Positions 7,035-16,214 of a DNA stretch of 32,525 nt are shown here, piece by piece. The position numbers and the translations under genes were made by a program. Source of the stretch: JACMMS01 sp043758775 (GTDB lineage Bacteria > Pseudomonadota > Gammaproteobacteria > Burkholderiales > Methylophilaceae); NCBI GenBank assembly GCA_043758775.1, contig JAYVMU010000063.1:1-32525 (forward strand), written 5' to 3'. Each line of letters begins with the position of its first letter. Position 1 is the first letter of the stretch. The notes under the pieces were generated by a model, which was given only the letters and a program-made list of their open reading frames with translations, was not told where the DNA came from and did no database searches.

Positions 7035-8374
7035 ATGAATGACAATTTAAATATTCCACCACTAGCTCCTAGCCTGAAAGAAGCATTTTGGTATTGGTTC
7101 AAACTAGGCTTCATTAGCTTTGGTGGCCCGGCAGGACAAATTGCTATCATGCATCACGATTTGGTGGAGAGAAAACGTTGGATTTCAGAAAAACGTTTTT
7201 TACACGCGCTCAATTATTGTATGGTTTTACCAGGACCAGAAGCGCAGCAATTAGCCACTTATATTGGCTGGCTGATGCACCGCACATGGGGAGGTGTCAT
7301 TGCTGGCGGCCTGTTTGTATTGCCGTCATTCTTTATTTTGGTCGGTCTCGCATGGGTCTATATGGCTTATGGTTCGGTACCTGCGGTTGCTGGCGCATTA
7401 TATGGCATTAAACCAGCAGTAGTTGCGATTGTATTATTTGCTGCCTATAGGATAGGCTCTCGAACGCTTAAAAATGCGGTGATGTGGGCGATTGCAGCTT
7501 TGGCATTTGTGGCCATCTTTGCTTTTAAGTTGCCGTTCCCACTGATCATACTCAGCGCTGGATTTATCGGCCATATTGGTGGACATCGCTATCCTGAGTA
7601 TTTTAAAGTGGGGGGTGGGCACGGCGCAGTACAAAAAACTTTTGGTGCTGCACTGATTGATGACGATACCCCGACACCACAACATGCTTTATTTAGCTGG
7701 CGTAGATTATGTCAAGTAGCATTAGTTGGTATTGCGATATGGATGGTGGCAATGGCATTATTGATGATGTGTTACGGTTGGCAGGGTGCTTTTACACAAA
7801 TGGGTTGGTTCTTTACTAAAGCCGCATTGCTTACCTTTGGTGGCGGTTATGCGGTACTTTCTTACGTCTATGAGGGGCGGTTGAGCATTATCAGTGGCTA
7901 ACACCTACACAGATGATTGATGCCTTAGCGCTAGGTGAAACCACCCCTGGCCCGCTCATTATGGTAGTGACTTTTGTCGGGTTTGTGGGTGGATGGGTTA
8001 GTCAAGTCTTTGGGCCAGAGGCTTTATTCGCTTCTGCGTTGATTGCGGCAACAGTCGTGACCTTTTTTACTTTTTTGCCAAGTTTCGTGTTTATTCTATT
8101 AGGTGGTCCGTTTATTGAAGCTACACATGGCAATCTCAAATTCACTGCACCATTAAGTGCCATCACCGCCGCTGTAGTGGGCGTAATTGTCAATTTAGCC
8201 TTATTTTTTGCCTATCACGTGTTTTGGCCACAAGGGTTGTCAAATGCTGTGGATTGGTTCTCGGTGGCGCTGACAGCCTTAGCCACTGTTGCAATATTTA
8301 AATATAAAGCCAATGTTATCGCTGTGATTTTAGCTTGTGGGGCACTCGGTATGGCTTGGCGGTTTGTCGCTTAG
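7035..8374 (+). pseudogene. chrA: Chromate transporter ChrA, split by a one-base deletion
   Basis: The two halves of a long-type CHR protein lie in adjacent frames. The first, from ATG 7035 (MNDNLNIPPLAPSLKEAFWY), has FISFGGPAGQIAIMHHD and the LPGPEAQQLATYIGWLMHRT segment. It runs into GGGYAVLSYVYEGRLSIISG and stops at 7901. Adding one G to the GGGG at 7874-7877 makes it read YEGAVEHYQWLTPTQMIDAL and join the second half (ALGETTPGPLIMVVTFVGFV), which runs to 8374. The joined protein would be about 446 residues, the normal length for ChrA, with both CHR domains. ChrA proteins export chromate across the inner membrane. Either this copy is broken or the assembly miscounted the G tract. The ATG at 7035 is chosen over 6933 by family length. 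Confidence 0.85.
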
Positions 8375-8410
8375 TTTTATTATGTGGAGTTATTTACCTA
8401 GGTTAATTGG

Positions 8411-9232
8411 CTAAGTTAATTGCCTGGGCATCTTGATCTTTTGTAATATGGTGGCTGATAGTTCCTCAATTGAGCGGCTAGTAGAATCGATCCATTGCAC
8501 ACCAGCGACACGCATCAGGTTTTCTGCTGTGGCAATTTCTTTGCGGCAATTATCGAGAGAAGCGTAAAAGCTACCTGGCCGGCGTTCACTACGTACCGAG
8601 CTTAAACGCTCGGCTTTGATGGTTAATCCAAAAAGTTTATCGTTATAATTATTTAAAATACTGGGTAATGCACCGCGTTCAAAGTCTTCGGGGATTAACG
8701 GATAATTAGCGGCCTTGATACCAAATTGCATGGCTAAGTACAAGCTAGTTGGTGTTTTTCCACAGCGTGATACACCAATTAAAATAACTTGTGCGTCATC
8801 CAGTCCGGCATGGGTCATGCCATCGTCGTGCCCCAGCGTAAAATTAATTGCCTCCATGCGTTCATGGTAAGTATTGCCCATGACGCTATGTGCAATACCT
8901 GCGCCAGTAAGAGGCTGTTGTCCTAGCTCAATGCCTAGTGGATCTATAAACGCATTAAAGAGATCAATATAATAAGCGTCAACTTCTTTTAGTACATGAC
9001 GTAATTCCATATTGCCCACTGACATAATGACAACGGGGCGATTATCATCGTTGGCTATTGCCTTCAATACGCTAACTTTAGCCGATTGGATTTTTTCTAG
9101 AGTATCGGTAAATGGCAGGCGTACCGTTGTAAATGAAGTTCCAGGAAAATGCTCTAGCAGTTTACCCAGCGCACCAGCAGTAATGCCAGTGCCATCTGAA
9201 ATAATAAATACAGACCGTTTTTGCTGAATCAT
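8411..9232 (-). CDS. ppsR: PEP synthase regulatory kinase/pyrophosphorylase (PpsR, DUF299)
   Basis: This 273-residue cytoplasmic protein is a DUF299-family bifunctional regulator that phosphorylates PEP synthase with ADP and reactivates it by phosphorolysis. The N-terminus has VFIISDGTGITAGALG, and the P-loop-like nucleotide site GVSRCGKTPTS starts at residue 153. Its target is encoded directly upstream, and PpsA here has the target residue Thr419 next to His421. I chose the ATG at 9232, with a purine-rich AGAAAGAAG site, rather than the frame's first ATG at 9310. The longer version would translate through the ppsA terminator hairpin and adds 26 residues not seen in the family. Confidence 0.95.
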   Translation of the reverse strand: MIQQKRSVFIISDGTGITAGALGKLLEHFPGTSFTTVRLPFTDTLEKIQSAKVSVLKAIANDDNRPVVIMSVGNMELRHVLKEVDAYYIDLFNAFIDPLGIELGQQPLTGAGIAHSVMGNTYHERMEAINFTLGHDDGMTHAGLDDAQVILIGVSRCGKTPTSLYLAMQFGIKAANYPLIPEDFERGALPSILNNYNDKLFGLTIKAERLSSVRSERRPGSFYASLDNCRKEIATAENLMRVAGVQWIDSTSRSIEELSATILQKIKMPRQLT

Positions 9233-9274
9233 GAGTAACTTCTTTCTGCTTTGCCACTTATTGAGTGTGACGTA

Positions 9275-9316
9275 AAAAATAGGGGTCTGAACTCTATAGC
9301 TAAGAGCCAAACCCCT
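9275..9316 (-). terminator. Intrinsic terminator between ppsA and ppsR
   Basis: On the minus strand, arms AGGGGTTTGGCTCT (9316-9303) and AGAGTTCAGACCCCT (9295-9281) pair with one bulge and few mismatches around a seven-base loop, followed by A and six T. It lies 30 bases past the ppsA stop and upstream of the ppsR start. Since only about 40 bases separate it from ppsR, with no obvious promoter, ppsR may depend on partial read-through. Confidence 0.75.
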
Positions 9317-9345
9317 GTATTTGAGCTAATTTAATAATGAATAAA

Positions 9346-11718
9346 TTACTTTTTAGCCAGTCGCTGCCAAGTAGTGATGACGGTGTCAGGGTTAAGTGAT
9401 ACAGACTGTATGCCTTCAGCTACCAGCCATTCCGCAAAGTCTGGATGATCTGATGGACCTTGACCGCAAATACCTACATATTTTCCTAGGCGATTACAGG
9501 TGCTAATCGCCATTTTCAGTAACGCTTTTACCGCATCATTACGCTCATCAAAACCATCAGCTAAAATGCCTGAGTCACGATCCATACCCAGTGTTAGCTG
9601 AGTTAAATCGTTAGAACCGATTGAGAAGCCATCAAAATACTCTAAAAACTGCTCGGCCAACAAAGCATTAGATGGGATTTCGCACATCATAATCAGGCGT
9701 AAACCATTTTCACCACGTTTTAAGCCGTTGGCAGCCATAATTTCTGTCACCGCTTTGGCTTCAGCCAAGGTGCGTACAAATGGAATCATTAGCTCTATAT
9801 TAGTTAAGCCCATGGACTCACGTGCCTTTTTCATGGCAACACATTCCATGGCAAAGCACTCTTTAAAGTCCTCCGCCATATAGCGTGCTGCGCCACGGAA
9901 GCCAATCATCGGATTTTCTTCATCTGGTTCATAAATGTCGCCACCAACCAGTTTTTTGTACTCATTAGATTTAAAATCTGAAGTTCGTACAATGACTGGT
10001 TTTGGGTAGAATGCCGCGGCAATGGTTGCCACGCCTTCAGCGACTTTGTCTATATAAAACTGTTTAGGAGAGGCATAACCCCGCGCACGATTTTTAATGG
10101 TGTTTTGGATGGCTGCGGGCATGGCATCCACGTTTAGAATCGCTTTCGGGTGTATACCGACCATATTGTTAATGACAAACTCTAAACGCGCTAAACCTAC
10201 GCCGTCGTTGGGTATTTGTGTAAAACTAAATGCCATGTCTGGGTTGCCCACGTTCATCATGATTTTGCATGGCGCTTTAGGCAGGGCAATATTCACTTGC
10301 GAGGTAACGTCATAGTCCAATGCGCCGTGATAGACAAACCCAGTTTCGCCTTCAGCACATGACACAGTGACAATCTCACCCTCACGTAAAATATCTGTAG
10401 CGTTGACTGAGCCTACAATCGCTGGAATACCAAGTTCGCGCGCAATAATTGCTGCATGGCAAGTACGGCCACCACGGTTAGTGACTAACGCTGCTGCACG
10501 CTTCATTACAGGTTCCCAGTTAGGGTCTGTCATGTCGGCGACTAGTACATCACCTGGTTGTACTTCATGCATTTGTGCCGGATCTAGCACGATACGCACT
10601 GGACCTACACCTACTTTTTGTGTTACTGCACGACCTGCTACCAAAGGTTTTGCAGAGTGTTTATCAAGCTTAAATGTTTCAGTCACATTACTCGCAGCTT
10701 CTTGCGATTTCACAGTTTCTGGGCGTGCTTGCAAAATATATAATTTGCCGTCTAAGCCATTCTTGCCCCACTCAATATCCATTGGGCAGCCATAATGACT
10801 CTCAATGGTCATGGCATAGCGTGCTAATTCTAAAATATCCGCATCTGTCAGTGAGTAAACATCACTTTGTGCAGGGTCTACATCAACCGTATTAGTGCTT
10901 TTGCCTGCTTGTGTAGCATCGCTGAAAACCATTTTAATGAGTTTGGAGCCCATGGTGCGGCGCACGATAGAAGGGTGGCCAAGTGCTAGCGTGGGCTTGT
11001 GAACGTAAAACTCATCAGGATTCACTGCGCCCTGAACAACGGTTTCGCCTAAACCATAAGATGAAGTAATAAATACTACATCTTTAAAACCAGACTCGGT
11101 ATCAATCGTAAACATCACGCCAGCACAGCCAATATCGCTGCGTACCATTTGTTGTACACCAGCAGATAAGGCGACATCGGCGTGTACAAAGCCTTTATGC
11201 ACACGGTATGAAATCGCACGGTCGTTATATAGTGACGCAAACACTTCTTTAATTGCGTGTTTGATATGGTCAATACCGTGAATGTTTAAAAAGCTTTCTT
11301 GTTGGCCAGCAAATGAAGCATCTGGTAAGTCTTCGGCAGTTGCTGATGAGCGTACGGCAAAAGTTGTCCCCGCAGCAGAGTTTGCGGTTAAGCGGGTGTA
11401 GTTTTCTTCAATTGCAGTATCTAATGCAGCGGGAAACTTTGCCCCCATAATCCACTTGCGAATTTGTGTGCCACAGATTGCTAATGCTTGTGTGTCATCT
11501 ACGTTCAGGTGGTCAAGTTCATGATTGATTTTATTATCCAAACCATCCTGAGCTAAAAATTCGCGATACGCATCAGCTGTAGTAGCAAACCCGGTTGGTA
11601 CGCGCACACCTTTTGCAGTGAGTTGCGAAATCATTTCACCTAAAGAGGCATTTTTACCACCTACTGAAGGCACATCAACGTTGCGTAAATTTTCAAATGG
11701 AATTACATGAACTGACAT
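9346..11718 (-). CDS. ppsA: Phosphoenolpyruvate synthase
   Basis: This 790-residue enzyme converts pyruvate, ATP and water to PEP, AMP and phosphate, the gluconeogenic entry from pyruvate. Domains run in the normal order: N-terminal ATP-grasp (SVGGKNASLGEM at about 18-29, AVRSSATAEDLPDASFAGQQ at 121-140), the phosphohistidine domain (GGRTCHAAIIARELGIPA, catalytic His421 with regulatory Thr419), and the C-terminal PEP/pyruvate barrel with the active-site Cys in GICGQGPSDHP near the end. His421 and Thr419 have the same numbers as in E. coli PpsA. The ATG at 11718 is preceded by an AGAGGAT ribosome site. In a RuMP-cycle methylotroph it would feed PEP back from pyruvate. It is paired with ppsR. 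Confidence 0.97.
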   Translation of the reverse strand: MSVHVIPFENLRNVDVPSVGGKNASLGEMISQLTAKGVRVPTGFATTADAYREFLAQDGLDNKINHELDHLNVDDTQALAICGTQIRKWIMGAKFPAALDTAIEENYTRLTANSAAGTTFAVRSSATAEDLPDASFAGQQESFLNIHGIDHIKHAIKEVFASLYNDRAISYRVHKGFVHADVALSAGVQQMVRSDIGCAGVMFTIDTESGFKDVVFITSSYGLGETVVQGAVNPDEFYVHKPTLALGHPSIVRRTMGSKLIKMVFSDATQAGKSTNTVDVDPAQSDVYSLTDADILELARYAMTIESHYGCPMDIEWGKNGLDGKLYILQARPETVKSQEAASNVTETFKLDKHSAKPLVAGRAVTQKVGVGPVRIVLDPAQMHEVQPGDVLVADMTDPNWEPVMKRAAALVTNRGGRTCHAAIIARELGIPAIVGSVNATDILREGEIVTVSCAEGETGFVYHGALDYDVTSQVNIALPKAPCKIMMNVGNPDMAFSFTQIPNDGVGLARLEFVINNMVGIHPKAILNVDAMPAAIQNTIKNRARGYASPKQFYIDKVAEGVATIAAAFYPKPVIVRTSDFKSNEYKKLVGGDIYEPDEENPMIGFRGAARYMAEDFKECFAMECVAMKKARESMGLTNIELMIPFVRTLAEAKAVTEIMAANGLKRGENGLRLIMMCEIPSNALLAEQFLEYFDGFSIGSNDLTQLTLGMDRDSGILADGFDERNDAVKALLKMAISTCNRLGKYVGICGQGPSDHPDFAEWLVAEGIQSVSLNPDTVITTWQRLAKK

Positions 11719-12121
11719 ACTTATCCTCTATCTTATGAGTTAACCACTCACTGTAAAAATGGGGTTGCACTTAAATATTTAGCAGCAATTTATAAACTAC
11801 TTAAACATTTTCTATAAATCGGTAGCTTTACGTAATTATTTTATAGTTTACGAATGTCATAAAAACACATTATTAACCTACTACTTTTAGATACTAGTCA
11901 CTTAAAAGTAACTTCACTAAAATTCTCTCCTCACATTGTGCATTGTGCCAAATAACGATATAGATGTCACGTAGGCACGGCCTAAATATTCACTTAAATA
12001 GTCCATCTGTAAGGATTGCTATAAAATACCTTAGATTAAAAATGTTTGAAATTTAAAAGCGCTACACTTCCGCTACAATGACTTTTAATAATTTAAAGTA
12101 AATTTTACAGAAACCTTTTGG
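11719..12121. other. Divergent promoter region between ppsA and the H4MPT operon
   Basis: This 403-base AT-rich gap separates leftward ppsA from the rightward mptG operon, so it must hold at least two promoters. On the plus strand TTTAAA (12052-12057), a 16-base spacer and TACAAT (12074-12079) is a possible sigma-70 pair. I see no clear pair for ppsA and no RNA gene or strong repeat. Confidence 0.5.
12052..12079 (+). promoter_or_regulatory. Possible promoter of the mptG-mtdB-mch operon
   Basis: TTTAAA at 12052-12057 and TACAAT at 12074-12079 are 16 bases apart. The -10 matches five of six consensus bases and the -35 four. It would give a leader of about 35 bases before the ATG at 12122. AT-rich DNA makes chance matches common, so confidence is low. 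Confidence 0.3.
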
Positions 12122-13114
12122 ATGGCTATTGAAAAATTAAAGCCTGCTAGGCAGGTACATGTCAAAACCACTGCTCGTTTACACATGGGTTTTTTTGATC
12201 TGAATGGCAGCATAGGGCGACGTTTCGGTAGTATTGGCATGGCATTGGATGCACCAGTGACTGAAATTAAAATGCGATTATTTGGGGACACCAAAGTTGA
12301 ATTCAATGCTGATGTAAATGGTGATAAACGAGTAGCTAAAATCGTTGAGAATTACATAAAATCTTTTAATTTGCAGAAAACGTTTAATGTTGATTGTTTA
12401 CAGACAATGCCAGAGCATGCTGGTTTAGGTTCTGGCACACAAATGGCATTAGCCATTGGTAGCGCGATTAACCAACTGTGTGGATTAAATTTGAGCCTGC
12501 AGCAAATCGCCGCAGTCGCTCAGCGTGGTGCGCGCTCTGGTATCGGCATCGGTACCTTTGCACATGGTGGGGTGGTGGTTGATGCGGGGCGGGGTATTGA
12601 AACCAGTGTGCCCCCTATGATTGCACGAGCAGATTTTCCTGAAGATTGGCGCATTCTATTGATATTTGATCGCAGTAATATCGGCACCCATGGTGAACAG
12701 GAATTAAGTGCCTTTCGTACACTGCCTGACGCTACCTTAGCTTCAGCAGAAAAATTAAGTCATCGCGTATTAATGCAAGCTTTGCCAGCGCTAGCTGAGC
12801 GCGATTTAGCGAGTTTTGGTTTGGCTATCCGTGAGCTTCAAGCTTGTACTGGCGAGTACTTTGCGCCAGTACAAGGTGGTAGTTATGCAAGCAAAGCAGT
12901 AGAGCAAGCTTTAAATTATTTAGATAATCAAGGCGTTGCTTGTTTTGGACAAAGTTCTTGGGGACCAACAGGATTTGCGATTTTTGCTAATCAAAATGAA
13001 GCTGAAATGTGCTTTAAACAGCTGGAGACAAAGTTTCAGGATGATTTATCATTAACGTTTCAAATCTGCCGGGGCTTAAATCACGGCGCACAAGTCATTG
13101 TAAATAATCAATAA
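12122..13114 (+). CDS. mptG: Beta-ribofuranosylaminobenzene 5'-phosphate (RFAP) synthase
   Basis: This 330-residue protein belongs to the GHMP-kinase superfamily branch that contains RFAP synthase, the first committed step of methanopterin synthesis, which joins p-aminobenzoate to phosphoribosyl pyrophosphate with loss of CO2 and pyrophosphate. The N-terminus has TTARLHMGFFDLNG (about 16-29), and the glycine-rich GHMP loop PEHAGLGSGT is at residues 97-106. The C-terminal part has QSSWGPTGFAIF. It opens a tightly packed operon with mtdB and mch, which use H4MPT, and pabB downstream in the window would supply the p-aminobenzoate precursor. The ATG at 12122 begins the conserved region with little extension. 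Confidence 0.92.
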   Translation: MAIEKLKPARQVHVKTTARLHMGFFDLNGSIGRRFGSIGMALDAPVTEIKMRLFGDTKVEFNADVNGDKRVAKIVENYIKSFNLQKTFNVDCLQTMPEHAGLGSGTQMALAIGSAINQLCGLNLSLQQIAAVAQRGARSGIGIGTFAHGGVVVDAGRGIETSVPPMIARADFPEDWRILLIFDRSNIGTHGEQELSAFRTLPDATLASAEKLSHRVLMQALPALAERDLASFGLAIRELQACTGEYFAPVQGGSYASKAVEQALNYLDNQGVACFGQSSWGPTGFAIFANQNEAEMCFKQLETKFQDDLSLTFQICRGLNHGAQVIVNNQ

Positions 13115-13127
13115 ACAAATAAATTTT

Positions 13128-14042
13128 ATGGTAAATTCTATGGAAAAAGTTTCAATATTACATCTTATTACTGCTGCAAAAAATGCGAGCCCATTCGACG
13201 TGAATATGGCCTACGATGCGGGTTTTGATAAAATCATGCCGTATACCAATGTGAATTTGCAAGAAGTTGCAGGCCTTACGCAAGATGCTATTTTTTCACG
13301 TAGTCCGTCTGGTATAAAACGTGAAGGAATTTTTATTGGTGGACGCAACATTGATTTAGCGATGGATATGCAGGCTGCTGCAAAAACAAGTATGTTTGCC
13401 CCTTTTGAGATTTCTACATTTGCAGATCCGTCAGGTGCATTTACAACGGCTGCTGCTATGATGGCAAAAGTTGAACATCAGCTTATTGCAAATCACGGCA
13501 GTGGCTTTGCTGGCGGTAGAGTCAGTATATTTGGTGCGAGTGGTCCTGTGGGTGGCTGTGCTGCAGTGATTGCAGCGTTTGCCGGTGCAGATGTTGAGTT
13601 GGTTGCGCATCGCGGCTTATCCGATATGCAACTTAAGGCAGATGCCTATAACACACGCTACAATATTGCCATAACGGCTGTTGATGGTGTCTCGGACGAG
13701 GCGAAAAGACTGGTTTTATCCACTTCTGAGGTCGTGATATGTACCGCAGCGGCTGGAGTGCGTGTGCTTGATCTGGCGCAGTTTAATCAGTCCACCACTA
13801 TCAAAGTGATGGCTGATGTCAATGCCGTTGCGCCGTCAGGGGTGGAGGGTGTAGATGCTTTTGCCAATGGCGACTTAATTAAAGGTACCAAAATTGCCGG
13901 GATTGGTGCGTTAGCGATTGGCCAGCTTAAATATAAGACTCAACAAGGTTTATTACAGCAGATGTTGGCGAGTCAAAAGGCGATACATTTAGATTTTAAT
14001 GCGGCATTTTTAGTGGCACGCGAGTTGGCGCCTACGGTTTAA
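13128..14042 (+). CDS. mtdB: NAD(P)-dependent methylene-H4MPT dehydrogenase
   Basis: This 304-residue cytoplasmic enzyme oxidises methylene-H4MPT to methenyl-H4MPT in formaldehyde oxidation. It shows the family start (ILHLITAAKNASPFDVNMAY, about 10-29), a substrate-side stretch RNIDLAMDMQAAAKTSMFAP (about 73-92) and a Rossmann nucleotide loop GASGPVGG at 136-143. It is 13 bases after mptG and is followed by an ATP-grasp gene and mch, the next enzyme of the pathway. MtdA, the close relative that also uses tetrahydrofolate, is the main alternative; the H4MPT operon context favours MtdB. Two starts are possible, ATG 13128 and ATG 13140, and neither has a strong ribosome site. Confidence 0.9.
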   Translation: MVNSMEKVSILHLITAAKNASPFDVNMAYDAGFDKIMPYTNVNLQEVAGLTQDAIFSRSPSGIKREGIFIGGRNIDLAMDMQAAAKTSMFAPFEISTFADPSGAFTTAAAMMAKVEHQLIANHGSGFAGGRVSIFGASGPVGGCAAVIAAFAGADVELVAHRGLSDMQLKADAYNTRYNIAITAVDGVSDEAKRLVLSTSEVVICTAAAGVRVLDLAQFNQSTTIKVMADVNAVAPSGVEGVDAFANGDLIKGTKIAGIGALAIGQLKYKTQQGLLQQMLASQKAIHLDFNAAFLVARELAPTV

Positions 14043-14054
14043 TAAAACAGAGAT

Positions 14055-15212
14055 TTGCAAATAGTTAAAACCATCATCATTGCTGCACTTTCAGCACGGG
14101 CGTTTGTTGCCGACGCGGTTGCCGCAGGTTATGAGGTGATTGCAATAGATGCTTTTGCTGATGTTGATACACAAACAGTGGCGAAGCAAGCGATTCTAGT
14201 CAGGCAAATAAATGGTAACTTTGACACCGCTGACTTTCTGCAAAAGTTAGCAGGAATTGATTGTGCAAATGTGACCAATTTTGTATATGGTAGCGGTTTT
14301 GAAGGTAACATTGAATTGCTGGAGCTTGTCGCACAACGGTTGCCGGTGTTTGGTAATTCTGCACATATAGTTGCGGAAATTAAGCATCCGATAAATTTTT
14401 TTAACACACTGGATTTATTAAATATTCCGTACCCAGAAGTGTGCTTTTCTAATTTAGAGCATGCACAGGGGTGGCTGCTTAAGCAAGCCGGTGGCTCGGG
14501 TGGAATGCATATACAGTATGCATCTGAGGGCGTTGCTTTAAATGAGGGCGATTATTATCAGCGTAAAGTTTTAGCAACGTCTGTCTCCCTGTTGTTTCTT
14601 GCACATGCTCAGTCAGTGCAAGTGATTGGTTTCAATCGGCAATTGATAGATGCTACAGAAGCAAGCCCATATCGATATGCTGGTGCTATCAGTCATTGTC
14701 CTTTGGCTGAAGCGGTGAAAGATAAGTTGATAGCTTACGCAACTAAGCTATCAAAGCATTATTCACTTACCGGGTTAAATAGCCTGGATGCCATGGTGCA
14801 AATGGAGGGTGTTGATGACAATATCTGGGTGCTGGAAATCAACCCACGCTTAAGTGCCAGCTTTGGCTTGTATGAATTTGAAGATGCTTACTTGATAGAC
14901 TTGCATATACAGGCGTGCAGCAAAGATTTAACTGACTGCCATTTAAAAGACTTACCAGCCGTTGCTCAAACCTCAAAAGCACACCATGTTTTTTATGCCC
15001 CCTGTGATGTTGAGGTGAATGAATATAGTATTTGGCCTGAGTGGGTAGCAGATATTCCCATGACCAATACGGTGATTAAAAAAGGTGAGCCTGTTTGCAC
15101 CGCGCTGGCTGACGGAATAAGTAGCGATGATGCTAACGAATTAGTAGTAATACGAATACAATATCTACAGTCGCTGTTTACTGCTGCTATAAATGAAAAT
15201 AATAGAAATTAA
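14055..15212 (+). CDS. ATP-grasp protein of the H4MPT gene cluster (OrfY-like)
   Basis: This 385-residue protein has an ATP-grasp architecture. An N-terminal pre-ATP-grasp half (IIIAALSARAFVADAVAAGY) is followed by a nucleotide-binding half with a glycine-rich loop (KQAGGSGGMHI, about 138-148) and the metal-binding motif WVLEINPRLSASFGLYE (about 258-274). ATP-grasp enzymes join a carboxylate to an amine or thiol. Genes of this type sit in H4MPT clusters of methylotrophs and are linked to cofactor synthesis, but the substrate is not established to my knowledge. The start is a TTG at 14055, 13 bases past mtdB, with only a weak AGAG site. Being between mtdB and mch points to H4MPT or methylofuran assembly. 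Confidence 0.75.
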   Translation: MQIVKTIIIAALSARAFVADAVAAGYEVIAIDAFADVDTQTVAKQAILVRQINGNFDTADFLQKLAGIDCANVTNFVYGSGFEGNIELLELVAQRLPVFGNSAHIVAEIKHPINFFNTLDLLNIPYPEVCFSNLEHAQGWLLKQAGGSGGMHIQYASEGVALNEGDYYQRKVLATSVSLLFLAHAQSVQVIGFNRQLIDATEASPYRYAGAISHCPLAEAVKDKLIAYATKLSKHYSLTGLNSLDAMVQMEGVDDNIWVLEINPRLSASFGLYEFEDAYLIDLHIQACSKDLTDCHLKDLPAVAQTSKAHHVFYAPCDVEVNEYSIWPEWVADIPMTNTVIKKGEPVCTALADGISSDDANELVVIRIQYLQSLFTAAINENNRN

Positions 15213-15236
15213 ATATTTAGAATTAGAATAATCGCC

Positions 15237-16208
15237 ATGAATACAACAACCCCAATTAGCATCAACCAACTTACAACCTCTTTGGTACAAGCGCTTATCA
15301 GAAACGCCCCACAACTCAGGCTAGGCGTAGAAACCTTAGGCAATGGCTGTACAATTATCGATGCTGGCATAGCTCATGCGGGTGGTCTAGAGGCGGGACG
15401 TTTAATTGCAGAGATTTGCATGGGCGGGTTGGGGCATGTGCAATTACAGTCGAACAATACTTTTCCACACTGGTCGTTTGGTGTGACAGTACATAGTAAT
15501 CAGCCAATCTTGGCTTGCTTAGGCAGTCAATATGCCGGTTGGGCTTTGCAGCATGAAAAGTTTTTTGCATTAGGTTCTGGTCCCGCACGTGCCATTGCCG
15601 GACGTGAGGAGTTATTTGCAGAGTTAACTTATAAAGACCATGCGGAGGCGACGTGCTTGGTACTGGAAACCGATAAAATCCCGCCGCTGGAAATTATAGA
15701 AAAAGTCGCACGTGATACTAATATCAAGCCTGAAAACCTCACCTTTATCCTCACGCCCACGCGTAGCTTAGCTGGCACGGTGCAAATCGTGGCGCGGGTA
15801 CTTGAGGTGGCTATGCATAAAATCCATACCTTAGGTTTTGATTTGAATTTAGTGGTAGATGGTATGGCGACCGCGCCGATTCCACCACCATCACCTGACT
15901 TTTTAACAGGGATGGGGCGCACCAACGATGCGATTTTATTTGGCGGTCAAGCGCATATTTTTGTCAATGGTAGCGATGCCGATGCGCAAACTTTAGCACA
16001 AGCACTGCCTAGTAGTACTTCCAGCGATTACGGTAAACCGTTTGCAGAGGTATTTAAAGCGGTGAATATGGACTTCTATCAAATTGACCCTTTGTTGTTT
16101 AGCCCAGCAGCGGTAACAGTGACGGCCTTAGCCTCTGGTAAAAGCTTCCATGCAGGTAAGCTGGATGCGGCGTTGCTCGATGTTTCTTTTGGGTATAACA
16201 GTCAATAG
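15237..16208 (+). CDS. mch: Methenyl-H4MPT cyclohydrolase
   Basis: This 323-residue cytoplasmic enzyme hydrolyses methenyl-H4MPT to formyl-H4MPT, the step after MtdB in formaldehyde oxidation to formate. Typical stretches are LGNGCTIIDAGIAHAGGLEA (about 35-54), FALGSGPARAIAGREELF (about 105-122), the central SLAGTVQIVARVLEVAMHK and the final LLFSPAAVTVTALASGKSFH. Length and order match bacterial Mch. The ATG at 15237 is 24 bases past the upstream gene and lacks a strong ribosome site. The product would next pass to the methylofuran-dependent formyltransferase/hydrolase complex, whose genes are not in this window. Confidence 0.95.
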   Translation: MNTTTPISINQLTTSLVQALIRNAPQLRLGVETLGNGCTIIDAGIAHAGGLEAGRLIAEICMGGLGHVQLQSNNTFPHWSFGVTVHSNQPILACLGSQYAGWALQHEKFFALGSGPARAIAGREELFAELTYKDHAEATCLVLETDKIPPLEIIEKVARDTNIKPENLTFILTPTRSLAGTVQIVARVLEVAMHKIHTLGFDLNLVVDGMATAPIPPPSPDFLTGMGRTNDAILFGGQAHIFVNGSDADAQTLAQALPSSTSSDYGKPFAEVFKAVNMDFYQIDPLLFSPAAVTVTALASGKSFHAGKLDAALLDVSFGYNSQ

Positions 16209-16214
16209 TCAGTT

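Noticed and set aside
9233..9310. N-terminal extension of ppsR from the ATG at 9310
   Set aside because: It would be translated through the intrinsic terminator after ppsA, and the added residues do not fit the family start.
10367..10795. A 142-codon plus-strand frame inside ppsA
   Set aside because: It is antisense to a strongly conserved enzyme, with no ribosome site and low-complexity Ser/Thr/Arg content, so it is a shadow frame.
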